Assembly (NCBI GenBank): GCA_017454265.1
Contig: JAFTDJ010000025.1
Location: 1 to 64,000 of the forward strand
Direction of reading: 5' to 3'
Origin: Bacteroidales bacterium
Lineage (GTDB): Bacteria; Bacteroidota; Bacteroidia; Bacteroidales; UBA932
Length of the DNA stretch: 64,000 bases
Shown: positions 27,092 to 35,318 of the stretch, one piece after another
How the letters are laid out: every line of letters begins with the position of its first letter
Numbering within the stretch: position 1 is the stretch's first letter
Position numbers and translations under genes: made by a program
The notes under the pieces: model-generated
The model's database searches: none
Told to the model about the DNA's origin: nothing
What the model saw: the letters and a program-made list of their open reading frames with translations, nothing else

Positions 27092-29527
27092 CTATTCGGT
27101 GCCTATGTTCACGTTGAACTCAAGTCCGGACTTCCAGGACATGTCTATCACAAGGCCCAGGGTAATCTGGCTGGAACGGAGGTCAGGCATGGTCACATAA
27201 GCATGCTTCAAGGCGTCCTTGCCCAGAATAATGTCGGCGGTTGTCACGTAATTCTGCATGAACACGCGCGGAGCGTCAACGGTGCTTCCGTCCTGGGTCT
27301 TGTAAGGAGGATAATTGTAATTGCTCATGCCTGCAAGGTTGAATCCGTCGGGCTTTCTGGCCGTCTTCATGTCAAGCTTGCCGATAAGATAGAAAGTACC
27401 TCCGTTACGGACGAGGTTCAGCTCTCCCCAGAAGTCCTTGCCGGTATTGTTGAGGATTTCCACGGCCACATACACGTCAGACTGCTTATCCGCAGCAAGG
27501 GTGGCGTCGTAGTTGTCCCAGGCAAACGTATAGATAGGGTCGTTCTGACGGCCGATTATGTAATCGTTGTCACGAATAACCTTGTCGTATATCATCTTGT
27601 CGAACTTGTTGTTGTTGAACAGGATGGCTCCGCCCTGGTCGTCGGTGTAGAGCTGCTGTTCTTCGTCCCATTTCCAGACAACGTTTATGTCGTCTGCTGC
27701 GCGGGTGTAGTCCCAGCACACCGTATTAGGCTGGCCGCCGATGATGATACCTGTAACTTCAAAGCCTCCGCTGATGGCTCGGGTATTAACTTCAATTTCA
27801 TTGTCCGCCTCACCGTCATGGATGTAGGAATTGTTGTCGTACAGCTTGGTGACGCCGGTAGCATAGCGCACATTGGTCTTAAGAAGGGCGGTTCCGTAAT
27901 TGATATGGTTCTTCATGGCAACGCTGCGGGTGGTGGAAACAACCTTTCCTTCCTCCCAATCGTTCCATTGGCTTTCACTATCCCAGGCGCTTACAGAAGC
28001 CGGGAACGTCTCCACGGCATTGTTGGAAACCCGGATAGGGGAATTGCCATAATACATAAGCTCGGGCGGATAGCGGTAATTAGCGATGGGGAAAGTCGCT
28101 TCGCCCATTCCGTATGCCGGAATATCCGTAACGTAGGAAAATCTGTCTACGCTTTTTTTAGCGGCATCAATGTCATTCACTACAGTACATCCAAGGCAGG
28201 CGGCACCATAAGGAAGGCCGATGTTCACCGGGAAACCGGGATTGTCTCCTATGGCGAAGAAACTTTCGTCAAACAAATCGATCTTACTTTTGTTTGCAGC
28301 CCAATCCGACGGGCCTCCGGCCAGTTCGGCTACGGTCAGGAACCTGGTCAGATCTACGGAAGTGACATCATAAACATCTCCGTTTTTCTTGGGCATGAAG
28401 TACAGGACGCCGCTCTGATACAGGAACATCTGGTCCATCCTGCGAATGATTTCCTGCGCCATAAGCTTGGCAACATGCTCCTCCCAGCCAGTAGGGTCGG
28501 TATTGGCTATCCTGAGCAGGACGGTGTAAAGGTCGTCCATGGTACGGATGAGCGATGCCGCGGAGCCGGCACGAAGTTCCTTGTACTGGTCTCTTGATAC
28601 AATAGTGGTGAGCACGGAATATGCTTCTCCGAGGCTCTCGCCGAGCGGAGACAGATCCATGTCGGGCTCAGGAATCCCGGAAGGGTCGAGGCCTTTCTTG
28701 TAAGCATAATCGTACATCTGTCCGAACTGCTTCCAGGATATCTGTCCGCGATGGAAGGTGTAGGTTGTGGCACGGTCTACACTACGCGTAGCTCCGTTTA
28801 CGACACCCGCGGTATCGGTGGGAGTGTTGGCATCTATAGGCCACCAAAAGCGGTAGCTCCTGTCCACGCTGCCTGTAGGATTATTCCAGAATGACGTTTC
28901 CTTTACCAAGCCTGCGGACACAAGGTTGTTGAGGCAGCGGGTAAAAAGGAAGGCGGCACCATCGAACGCATCCTGTGAAGTAAGGCGGCTCACCAGTGAG
29001 AACTGGATGGTGCTGATGTCGTTTACATCCCCTGTGGTAGTCACGGCTCCCTGAAGGTCGTTGGAGGCGTCTTTCTTGGCTTTGCCGTACAGCACCATGG
29101 CGTTGGTGTTGAGCGGGAGGGCCAGCGAAACGGAACGGGAGGAAGAACTGGAAGTTACGTCACCGGCGTTCATCAGGTTGCCCAGGTCGAAGTCACGGGT
29201 AGCGGGGAATTTTACCACATTGCCTTCGGCGTCACGCTCGGAGGGCATATAGTAAAAGTTCTTTTCCCCAAGGTTATAGGCAAGAAGGTGCACGGCTTCC
29301 ATTCCGAGGAATGTAGGGTTGTCTCCTGCCTGCGCAAACTCGGGCGTAGTCTTCGTGGACGCGTCGTTTGTAGCGGGGGTGGAGAGGTTGAGCACAAAGT
29401 CAGCCTTCACCGTATTGGCATCGGCATCGTAGGTGGGATTCACGGTAGCCACCGGTTCCCTTTTGCAGGAGCTCAGGGCAAGTACCGCCATGGCGCAATA
29501 AACAAAAGCACTGAGATGTTTTCTCAT
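27092..29527 (-). CDS. Large fimbrillin-like lipoprotein, first gene of second pilus operon
   Basis: 811 residues with lipobox Cys21 (LALSSC). N-terminal fimbrillin features: VKADFVLNLSTPATNDASTK, GMEAVHLLAYNLGEKNFYYM. The C-terminal module (VTGIIIGGQ, DVYVAVEILNNTGKDFWG, GTFYLIGKLDM, VFMQNYVTTADIILGKDALK, MPDLRSSQITLGLVIDMSW) recurs in the 24177-26045 protein. As the first gene behind the promoter and G tract it would be the most strongly expressed, as is usual for a shaft pilin. It is larger than P. gingivalis FimA or Mfa1. The pilin role is inferred from position and motifs. Confidence 0.75.
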   Translation of the reverse strand: MRKHLSAFVYCAMAVLALSSCKREPVATVNPTYDADANTVKADFVLNLSTPATNDASTKTTPEFAQAGDNPTFLGMEAVHLLAYNLGEKNFYYMPSERDAEGNVVKFPATRDFDLGNLMNAGDVTSSSSSRSVSLALPLNTNAMVLYGKAKKDASNDLQGAVTTTGDVNDISTIQFSLVSRLTSQDAFDGAAFLFTRCLNNLVSAGLVKETSFWNNPTGSVDRSYRFWWPIDANTPTDTAGVVNGATRSVDRATTYTFHRGQISWKQFGQMYDYAYKKGLDPSGIPEPDMDLSPLGESLGEAYSVLTTIVSRDQYKELRAGSAASLIRTMDDLYTVLLRIANTDPTGWEEHVAKLMAQEIIRRMDQMFLYQSGVLYFMPKKNGDVYDVTSVDLTRFLTVAELAGGPSDWAANKSKIDLFDESFFAIGDNPGFPVNIGLPYGAACLGCTVVNDIDAAKKSVDRFSYVTDIPAYGMGEATFPIANYRYPPELMYYGNSPIRVSNNAVETFPASVSAWDSESQWNDWEEGKVVSTTRSVAMKNHINYGTALLKTNVRYATGVTKLYDNNSYIHDGEADNEIEVNTRAISGGFEVTGIIIGGQPNTVCWDYTRAADDINVVWKWDEEQQLYTDDQGGAILFNNNKFDKMIYDKVIRDNDYIIGRQNDPIYTFAWDNYDATLAADKQSDVYVAVEILNNTGKDFWGELNLVRNGGTFYLIGKLDMKTARKPDGFNLAGMSNYNYPPYKTQDGSTVDAPRVFMQNYVTTADIILGKDALKHAYVTMPDLRSSQITLGLVIDMSWKSGLEFNVNIGTE

Positions 29528-29577
29528 AATCCAAAAACTTATAATTACAATTTTTATAATTTTCTGTGTTCAAAGAG

Positions 29578-29585
29578 CAAAGGTA
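29578..29585 (-). promoter_or_regulatory. -7 box of the second fimbrial operon
   Basis: TACCTTTG on the minus strand matches TAnnTTTG, 50 bases upstream of the ATG at 29527. No TTG exists at the expected -33 position; the 12-G tract ends 25 bases upstream of this box, right where upstream promoter contacts would begin. Transcription may therefore depend on an activator whose spacing the tract sets. Confidence 0.6.
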
Positions 29586-29610
29586 AGCATTTTTTTAAAT
29601 AAGTATACTA

Positions 29611-29622
29611 CCCCCCCCCCCC
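29611..29622. repeat. Homopolymer tract (12 C on plus, 12 G on coding strand)
   Basis: A pure run of twelve C on the plus strand, read as G upstream of the second pilus operon. On the coding strand it is followed by TAGTAT, similar to TAGAAT after the tract at 12922-12930. Runs of this length are unstable in replication, and read-to-read length variation is expected. Confidence 0.92.
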
Positions 29623-29652
29623 ACTCTTTTTAGGGGCGAAAGGGTAAAAAAA

Positions 29653-30861
29653 CTATTTGCTGAGCCTTGCGCGAAACTCCGCCGTCGCGGTAAAGAAAAC
29701 GTCTCCGCTGGAGTTGAGGGCGGTCTCCACTGAGTCCTGTACGACTCCGATTATGAAGCCGATAGCCACTGCCTGCATGGCCAGGTCGTTGCCTATGCCG
29801 AGGAAAGAACAGGCCATGGGAATGAGCAGGAGCGAGCCGCCTGCAACTCCGGAGGCGCCGCAGGCGCCGAGGGCGGCCACAACGCACAGCAGAAGGGCGG
29901 TGAAGAAGCTCACTTCTATGCCCAGGGTATGGGCCATGGCCATAGTCATGACGGTTATGGTGACGGCGCCGCCGTTCATATTGATGGTTGCGCCCAAGGG
30001 TATGCTCACGGAATAGAAATCCTCATCCAGTCCCAATTCTTCACAAAGCTCGAGGTTTATGGGGATATTTGCGGCGGAAGAGCGGGTGAAGAATGCGTTA
30101 AGTCCGCTCTTTTTCAGGCAGGTAAAGAGCAGCGGATAAGGGTTCCGCTTCGTTGCCAGGAAGGAAATGAGCGGGTTGCACACAAAGGTGTTGAAGAGCA
30201 TGCAGCCGACCAGGAGCAGCAGCAGTTTGCCGTACACCGTAAATATCTCCAGGCCGCTTTCAGATACCGCCGAGAACACGAGTCCGAGGATACCGAAGGG
30301 GGCGAACTGGATAATCCATTTCACGCATAGCGAGGCCACCTCGGCAAGGTCGGACACCACCCTGACGGTCCCCTCTCCGGCAAGCAGCTTGAGCCCTATG
30401 CCGAAGAGCACGGCCCAGAACAATATGCCTATGTAATTGGCGCCTGCCACCGCCTGCACCGGGTTCATCACCATATTGGTGAGAAGGTTGGTAAACACGT
30501 CGGTGAGGGCGCCCGGGGCGCTTCCCTGCGCTCCCGCCTGCAAATCGAGGCGCACCGGGAACAGGAAACTGCCTATCACGGCTACGAGTGCGGCCATAAG
30601 GGTGGTTACAATATAGAGGAATATGACTGTCCGGAAGCGCGGTCCGAGCCCTCCGCCGGCCTTGGCTATGGAAGAGGCCACAAGCAGCGCAACGAGCACG
30701 GGCGCGATGGCCTTGAGCGCGCTCACGAATATTTTTCCGAGTATGCCGACGCCCGTCCATTGCGGCGCCAGCAAACCCAGCACGGCGCCAATCAGCAGGC
30801 CGCCGAGTATTCGGAGCACGAGGCTGCTGCCGGTCCATGCGTTAAGTATCTTGGAAGGCAT
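29653..30861 (-). CDS. sstT: Serine/threonine:Na+ symporter (DAACS family)
   Basis: 402-residue inner-membrane transporter for Ser/Thr, of the dicarboxylate/amino acid:cation symporter family. The SstT-like core is FTRSSAANIPINLELCEELG followed by SVSIPLGATINMNGGAVTIT, the re-entrant hairpin and TM7 region. About eight hydrophobic segments are visible, and the length fits SstT (about 410). The ATG at 30861 (MPSKILNAW) is chosen because the longer reading to 30903 runs into a tRNA gene. That ATG lies only 4 bases after the tRNA-Leu end, so the two are probably co-transcribed and the mature message has almost no leader. Confidence 0.93.
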   Translation of the reverse strand: MPSKILNAWTGSSLVLRILGGLLIGAVLGLLAPQWTGVGILGKIFVSALKAIAPVLVALLVASSIAKAGGGLGPRFRTVIFLYIVTTLMAALVAVIGSFLFPVRLDLQAGAQGSAPGALTDVFTNLLTNMVMNPVQAVAGANYIGILFWAVLFGIGLKLLAGEGTVRVVSDLAEVASLCVKWIIQFAPFGILGLVFSAVSESGLEIFTVYGKLLLLLVGCMLFNTFVCNPLISFLATKRNPYPLLFTCLKKSGLNAFFTRSSAANIPINLELCEELGLDEDFYSVSIPLGATINMNGGAVTITVMTMAMAHTLGIEVSFFTALLLCVVAALGACGASGVAGGSLLLIPMACSFLGIGNDLAMQAVAIGFIIGVVQDSVETALNSSGDVFFTATAEFRARLSK

Positions 30862-30865
30862 ATCG

Positions 30866-30946
30866 TGCGGGCGGTGGGACTCGAACCCACACGCACAGGG
30901 CACAAGATCCTAAGTCTTGCTTGTCTACCAATTTCAACACGCCCGC
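30866..30946 (-). tRNA. tRNA-Leu, anticodon UAG
   Basis: Minus strand. The acceptor stem GCGGGCG pairs with CGCCCGC, the anticodon stem CAAGA/TCTTG encloses the loop CTTAGGA (anticodon TAG, reads CUA), and the T arm is GTGGG-TTCGAGT-CCCAC. The variable region of about 12 bases is the long type expected for Leu. The discriminator is A and CCA is not encoded. The sstT ATG follows 4 bases later. Confidence 0.95.
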
Positions 30947-30956
30947 AAGCCGCCTG

Positions 30957-30964
30957 CAAATATA
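30957..30964 (-). promoter_or_regulatory. -7 box of the tRNA-Leu/sstT unit
   Basis: TATATTTG on the minus strand ends 10 bases upstream of the tRNA 5' end, so transcription would begin within a few bases of the mature tRNA. Confidence 0.6.
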
Positions 30965-31005
30965 CAAAACTTTCGAATAATGGCAGGAAGATTATAGATG
31001 TTCCG

Positions 31006-32217
31006 CTAGAACGGGTCTATCTGGGAATCTTTGAGACCGAGGAAATAAAGGATGCCGTCCAGCCCTATGGTAGAGAGGTTCTGGTCTGCAGTGGCCTTGA
31101 CCTTGGGCTTGGCGTGATAAGCTATTCCCAGACCGGCAAGGCCGAGCATGGGAAGGTCGTTTGCTCCGTCTCCCACTGCCACGGACTGTTCCAGGTTGAT
31201 GCCTTCCATCTGGCATAGAAACTTGAGAAGCTCAGCCTTACGGGCGCCGTCCACAATCTCTCCGAGGAAACGTCCTGTCAGCTTTCCGTCCTCAATCTCC
31301 AGATCGTTTGCATAAACGTAGTCGAATCCGAAGCGCTGCTTGAGGTAATTCCCGAAGTAAGTGAACCCGCCGGACAGGATAGCGGTCTTGTATCCCACCA
31401 TCTTAAGGATACGCATCATGCGTTCAAGCCCTTCGTTGAAAGGAAGATTCCTGGCGATATCCTCCATCACAGACACGTCCAGTCCCTCCAGCAGCGCCAC
31501 ACGCCTGCGAAAACTCTCCTTGAAATCTATCTCACCGCGCATTGCCGAGGCCGTGATGGCCTTCACCTGCTCTCCGACTCCCCTTCGTTCAGCCAGCTCG
31601 TCGATGCACTCGGTGCCTATGAGGGTGGAGTCCATATCAAAGCAGATAAGCCGGCGCGAACGGCGGTATATGTCGTCTTTCTGGAAGGAAATGTCCAGGC
31701 CGGAGCCGGAACGGGACATCAGGTCTTTCTGGAATGCCAGGCGCTCGTCTGCTTTCAGCTGACCGCGGATAGACAGCTCTATGCAATACTTTCCCGTAGG
31801 CCCCTCCAGCGGCATGCGGCCGGTAAGCCGCTTGATAGCGTCTATATTAAGGCCGAAGCGCGTTATCAAAGCAGAGACCTCGGCGATTTCGGACGCAGTC
31901 ACTTCCCTGCCAAGCAGTGTGACGATATACCGGTTCCGCCCCTGTCTGGCCACCCAGGCATCGTACTGTTCCCTGTCTATAGGCGTAAAACGTATCTGGA
32001 CGCCCAGGCGCGTCGCCTCGAACAGCAGGTCCTTCATAATGAAGCCCGACTGCTCCGTGGTAGTACGGAACAGGATGCCCAGGGCCAGGGACTTGTGGAT
32101 ATTTGACTGGCCTATATCCAGAATGAACGCATCGTAACGTGCCAGAATACCGGTAAGCGCCGTAGTCAGGCCGGGCTTGTCTTCCCCGGAAATGTTAACT
32201 TGAATAATCTCTACCAT
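31006..32217 (-). CDS. serB: Phosphoserine phosphatase with ACT domains
   Basis: 403 residues; last step of serine synthesis (phosphoserine to serine), cytosolic HAD enzyme. Two ACT-like regulatory domains lie at about 4-75 and 97-175. The HAD nucleophile motif is DMDST at 194-198, then LSGGFTYFG and VGDGANDLPML near 355 (motifs II and IV). The double-ACT layout is common in Bacteroidota and Actinobacteria SerB and suggests serine feedback. It is the third gene of a fumarase-AsmA-serB unit, 3 bases after the AsmA-family stop, and it lies next to the Ser/Thr transporter sstT, giving a serine-related neighbourhood. Confidence 0.96.
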   Translation of the reverse strand: MVEIIQVNISGEDKPGLTTALTGILARYDAFILDIGQSNIHKSLALGILFRTTTEQSGFIMKDLLFEATRLGVQIRFTPIDREQYDAWVARQGRNRYIVTLLGREVTASEIAEVSALITRFGLNIDAIKRLTGRMPLEGPTGKYCIELSIRGQLKADERLAFQKDLMSRSGSGLDISFQKDDIYRRSRRLICFDMDSTLIGTECIDELAERRGVGEQVKAITASAMRGEIDFKESFRRRVALLEGLDVSVMEDIARNLPFNEGLERMMRILKMVGYKTAILSGGFTYFGNYLKQRFGFDYVYANDLEIEDGKLTGRFLGEIVDGARKAELLKFLCQMEGINLEQSVAVGDGANDLPMLGLAGLGIAYHAKPKVKATADQNLSTIGLDGILYFLGLKDSQIDPF

Positions 32218-32220
32218 ATC

Positions 32221-35200
32221 TTAGAAATCCGAAAGCAAGGCTTCTATGCTGTCCCTGAGCTCGGCCTCCTGCGCCGCAATCTCGTCTTCCAGAAGCATTG
32301 CATCCAATTGTTTGTAGTCTGAGCCAGGCAGGGGTTCATCTGCCGAAGCTGTCTTCCTGAGCCCGAGCTTTTCCGGCTCAAGTTCAGCCATAGCCCTTTC
32401 ATTATATTTCTTAACCCCCTCGACGCCAAGGGAATAGATATTCGCTATAGACTTCGCCAGATTGAAGTTCACAGAATCCAGCTGCCTGGTATATACCGGA
32501 AGTTTGCCGCTACGGTACCTGGGAAGGCAGAAACCGAAGTTCCAGTCGTCCAGCCGGCCCCTGATATAAATGCCGAAGGGGATGAGAAAAGGTGACTTGA
32601 GCACGGAAATATGGTAATCCATGCTCTTGTCGAAGCCCTGCACGCCCTGAAGCGCCAGCGTGTAGCGGTCCACGCCGAGCTGGAAAGGATAAATCACCGC
32701 CTGGTTGTCTTTTATTACGGCCGACACGGACATATCGTCTATTTTCCCTATGTTCTTGTTCTTGAAGAGCAGCATCCTGGTAATGCGTCTCAGCTCGCCG
32801 GCGTCCTCTATAAACAAGTCCCTGCCGCCGATATCCAGTACTCCCTGAAGCGAGGGAGTAAGCAGGTTCATCTTGTCGTCAAAACCCGCCGTAGCGGACA
32901 ATTTGCAGTCCAGCCTCCCCTTGAAAGACTTGAGGGCGGGGATAAGATCATCCACAAACGGCATCAACGCTATTACATCTTCGGCCTTGATGTCTCCCAG
33001 GTCCAGGTTCACGCCGGCGCTGATGTCGTTCCTGGATTTTGTGGCGTAAAAGGCATTCATGCCTATGCGCGCTATGCCGGCGTCCGAGTACATATCAAGG
33101 ATCTGCAGCGTATTGTCGCGTACTGAAGCCTTGGCGTTGAAGGGTATTAATTTGAAATCCTGATAGTCCAGACGCCCGACAGACATATCCAAAGCCGCGT
33201 CAACGTTTCCGGGTACCACTATAAGGTCCGAGGTGTGTATGGCTTTTGCGTCGGGAATGGAATCCAGTACGAAGCTTTCATCGTCCTCGGCAGTTTCAGC
33301 CTCCACCCGAAGCTTGCCGCCATAATCGATAGCGGTAAGCAACTCGTTGACGTTCAAGCGAGCGGAGTTCAGTTTGAGGCGGGCGTTTATGAAACTGCGT
33401 CTTTGTGAGAACATACGCATCACGCCCTTGATACTGCCGCTGGCGCTCAGGTCGGAGGTGCCGCAGCGGAGCTGCAGGCTGTCCAGCCGGAAGTCGCGTC
33501 CGTCGTACTCTCCGCTGAATCCGCCCAGGCGGGTACGGAGAGGCAGCGCCGGACTGGCCACGAAGCCGCGGCCAAGACGCACCCCGACCGTAGGAATCCA
33601 CTCCTTGAGGTACGCAGTGAGCGTAGAATCCAGGTTAATCCTTATATCCCGTTCCTTGAATGCACGCGCCGAATCGCGCCGGATGTAGTCCAGGCGCCTT
33701 TGCACCAGCGTTGTGTCGCTGCGCAGCCGGGCACGGAAGGCGGCCGTATCACGGGGCGCACGTTTTACTGCGGAGGCGACTATCTTGGCGCCGCCCACTC
33801 CGGCACGGGTGTCGGAAGACTTGAGGAAGAGGCGTTCGTTGTTGCTGACTATGTCTATACGGGGCACGCTCGCCCCCCGCTGCTCCACCTTATGCACGCG
33901 GGCCAGGGTGCTGGAGCCCCTCAGTCGCGCCAGGAGCAACGATCCGCTTACAAAGGTACTGTCCATATCCAGGCCTGCCGCAATACCTTCCGCCCCCGAG
34001 CTTACCCTTAGCAAAGGATTGAAGGCCAATATATTGAGAGAATCGGTCCGGATACTGAGCCGTTCCCCGCCGAGCTGCCCCTTTATGCTGGCGTCCCTGA
34101 ATTTGTAGCGGTCCAGCTGCGAATGAAGGGCGTCCACGTCAAGGTTCAGAGCCACGTCCCCTTCGGCAGAGATTCCGGAGCCTTTGAAAATGCTGTGAGA
34201 GAGTACGTCCAGAGCTGCGTCGGCATCCAGCTTTATGCGGTAATGGGGATCGCCGCCCCGCAGTTTGTCCAGCCTGCCGTCCGCTTTCAGGCTGAGACCG
34301 GGAATCCTGGCCGTCAGCTTATCCACGTCGGCATCGATTACAAGATGGGAGTCCGAACTGGCGTCCCCGCGAAGGCCGAGAGTGCCCGCCACCCGTAAGG
34401 GAGCAAAGGAAACATGGCAGTCCGGAATGTTCACCTTGGCACGCATAAGCGGCAGCAGGCCATGACGGAACGCCCCCTGCGACTCTGCTTCCAGGGTTAT
34501 GCGCCCGTCGGAGACAAGTTCCCTCAGCGAGGGCACGAAAGGGTGGACAAAACCCGGCAGGAGTTTGTCAAGAGGGGCATTTTTAAGATTTGCCCGTGCA
34601 TCCAGAACCGTAGAATCCCCCCAGAATTCCATCCTGCCATGAATACTGAGGGGGATGGAATCAACGACGGCCTTAAGCTTGCTGACGTCCAGCAGCAAAC
34701 GGGTACTGTCCTGATCGACTGCTCCTGAGAGTTCCAGATCCACCGGGCCGCGAAGGCACCAGGCGCCGTGCGCGGAACTCACGGCAGCAAATGATTCAGT
34801 AAAATGCAGCCTGTCAAGCTCTACGTGGGGGACTCCGCCGGTGCCGCCGCCGGAACTGCGGAATACCCTCCAACTTGCGAGGGTGTCTCCATAATTATGG
34901 GCGAAAAGGCGCAGACGGTCTGCATCCAGGGATTTCACGATAAAGCGTCCCTTCAGGAGCGGCTTGCGGGCAGCCCGGGCAATGAGCGTCCTGCAGCTCA
35001 GCAAAGTATCTGCCCTGCTCCCCCGCCCGTCTGCCTGAAGGGGCATCAGAACGTGTGAGCCGTACAGTTCGTGGGGGTAGGTGATCGCCAGGGAATCCAC
35101 CTCCAGGGTCAGGTCGGGCCAGTGCTTGACCAGCGAAACCCTGCAGCGTGAGAACGAGACATCGGCATCCAGGAACTCCGGCGCAATCTTTTCTATCAGC

Positions 35201-35313
35201 CTGTCGGAAAGCGAAGTGCGCAGTACTACCCACACTGCCGCCGCCAGGAGCAGCAACAGCCCCGATACGACGGCAACAGCCCGAAGCAGCAAGCCCTTGC
35301 GCTTTCCCGCCAT
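32221..35313 (-). CDS. AsmA-family inner-membrane/periplasmic protein
   Basis: 1030 residues. One N-terminal membrane segment (about 8-30, LLLRAVAVVSGLLLLLAAAV) anchors a long periplasmic part. The AsmA-type N-terminal domain reads SLSDRLIEKIAPEFLDADVS, VSLVKHWPDLTLEVDSLAIT, and the C-terminal region has LLFKNKNIGKIDDMSVSAVI and DYHISVLKSPFLIPFGIYI. AsmA/TamB-like proteins are thought to bridge the envelope and move phospholipids to the outer membrane; this member's cargo is not known. Gaps of 5 bases from fumarase and 3 bases to serB suggest co-transcription. Confidence 0.85.
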   Translation of the reverse strand: MAGKRKGLLLRAVAVVSGLLLLLAAAVWVVLRTSLSDRLIEKIAPEFLDADVSFSRCRVSLVKHWPDLTLEVDSLAITYPHELYGSHVLMPLQADGRGSRADTLLSCRTLIARAARKPLLKGRFIVKSLDADRLRLFAHNYGDTLASWRVFRSSGGGTGGVPHVELDRLHFTESFAAVSSAHGAWCLRGPVDLELSGAVDQDSTRLLLDVSKLKAVVDSIPLSIHGRMEFWGDSTVLDARANLKNAPLDKLLPGFVHPFVPSLRELVSDGRITLEAESQGAFRHGLLPLMRAKVNIPDCHVSFAPLRVAGTLGLRGDASSDSHLVIDADVDKLTARIPGLSLKADGRLDKLRGGDPHYRIKLDADAALDVLSHSIFKGSGISAEGDVALNLDVDALHSQLDRYKFRDASIKGQLGGERLSIRTDSLNILAFNPLLRVSSGAEGIAAGLDMDSTFVSGSLLLARLRGSSTLARVHKVEQRGASVPRIDIVSNNERLFLKSSDTRAGVGGAKIVASAVKRAPRDTAAFRARLRSDTTLVQRRLDYIRRDSARAFKERDIRINLDSTLTAYLKEWIPTVGVRLGRGFVASPALPLRTRLGGFSGEYDGRDFRLDSLQLRCGTSDLSASGSIKGVMRMFSQRRSFINARLKLNSARLNVNELLTAIDYGGKLRVEAETAEDDESFVLDSIPDAKAIHTSDLIVVPGNVDAALDMSVGRLDYQDFKLIPFNAKASVRDNTLQILDMYSDAGIARIGMNAFYATKSRNDISAGVNLDLGDIKAEDVIALMPFVDDLIPALKSFKGRLDCKLSATAGFDDKMNLLTPSLQGVLDIGGRDLFIEDAGELRRITRMLLFKNKNIGKIDDMSVSAVIKDNQAVIYPFQLGVDRYTLALQGVQGFDKSMDYHISVLKSPFLIPFGIYIRGRLDDWNFGFCLPRYRSGKLPVYTRQLDSVNFNLAKSIANIYSLGVEGVKKYNERAMAELEPEKLGLRKTASADEPLPGSDYKQLDAMLLEDEIAAQEAELRDSIEALLSDF

Positions 35314-35318
35314 GGCTC

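Noticed and set aside
26390-28597. 735-codon plus-strand open frame
   Set aside because: Lies opposite the Mfa2-like and fimbrillin genes; Val/His-rich translation without domains, and it is a shadow of codon bias.
30862-30903. Upstream extension of sstT
   Set aside because: It would read through the tRNA-Leu gene; the ATG at 30861 gives the expected SstT N-terminus.
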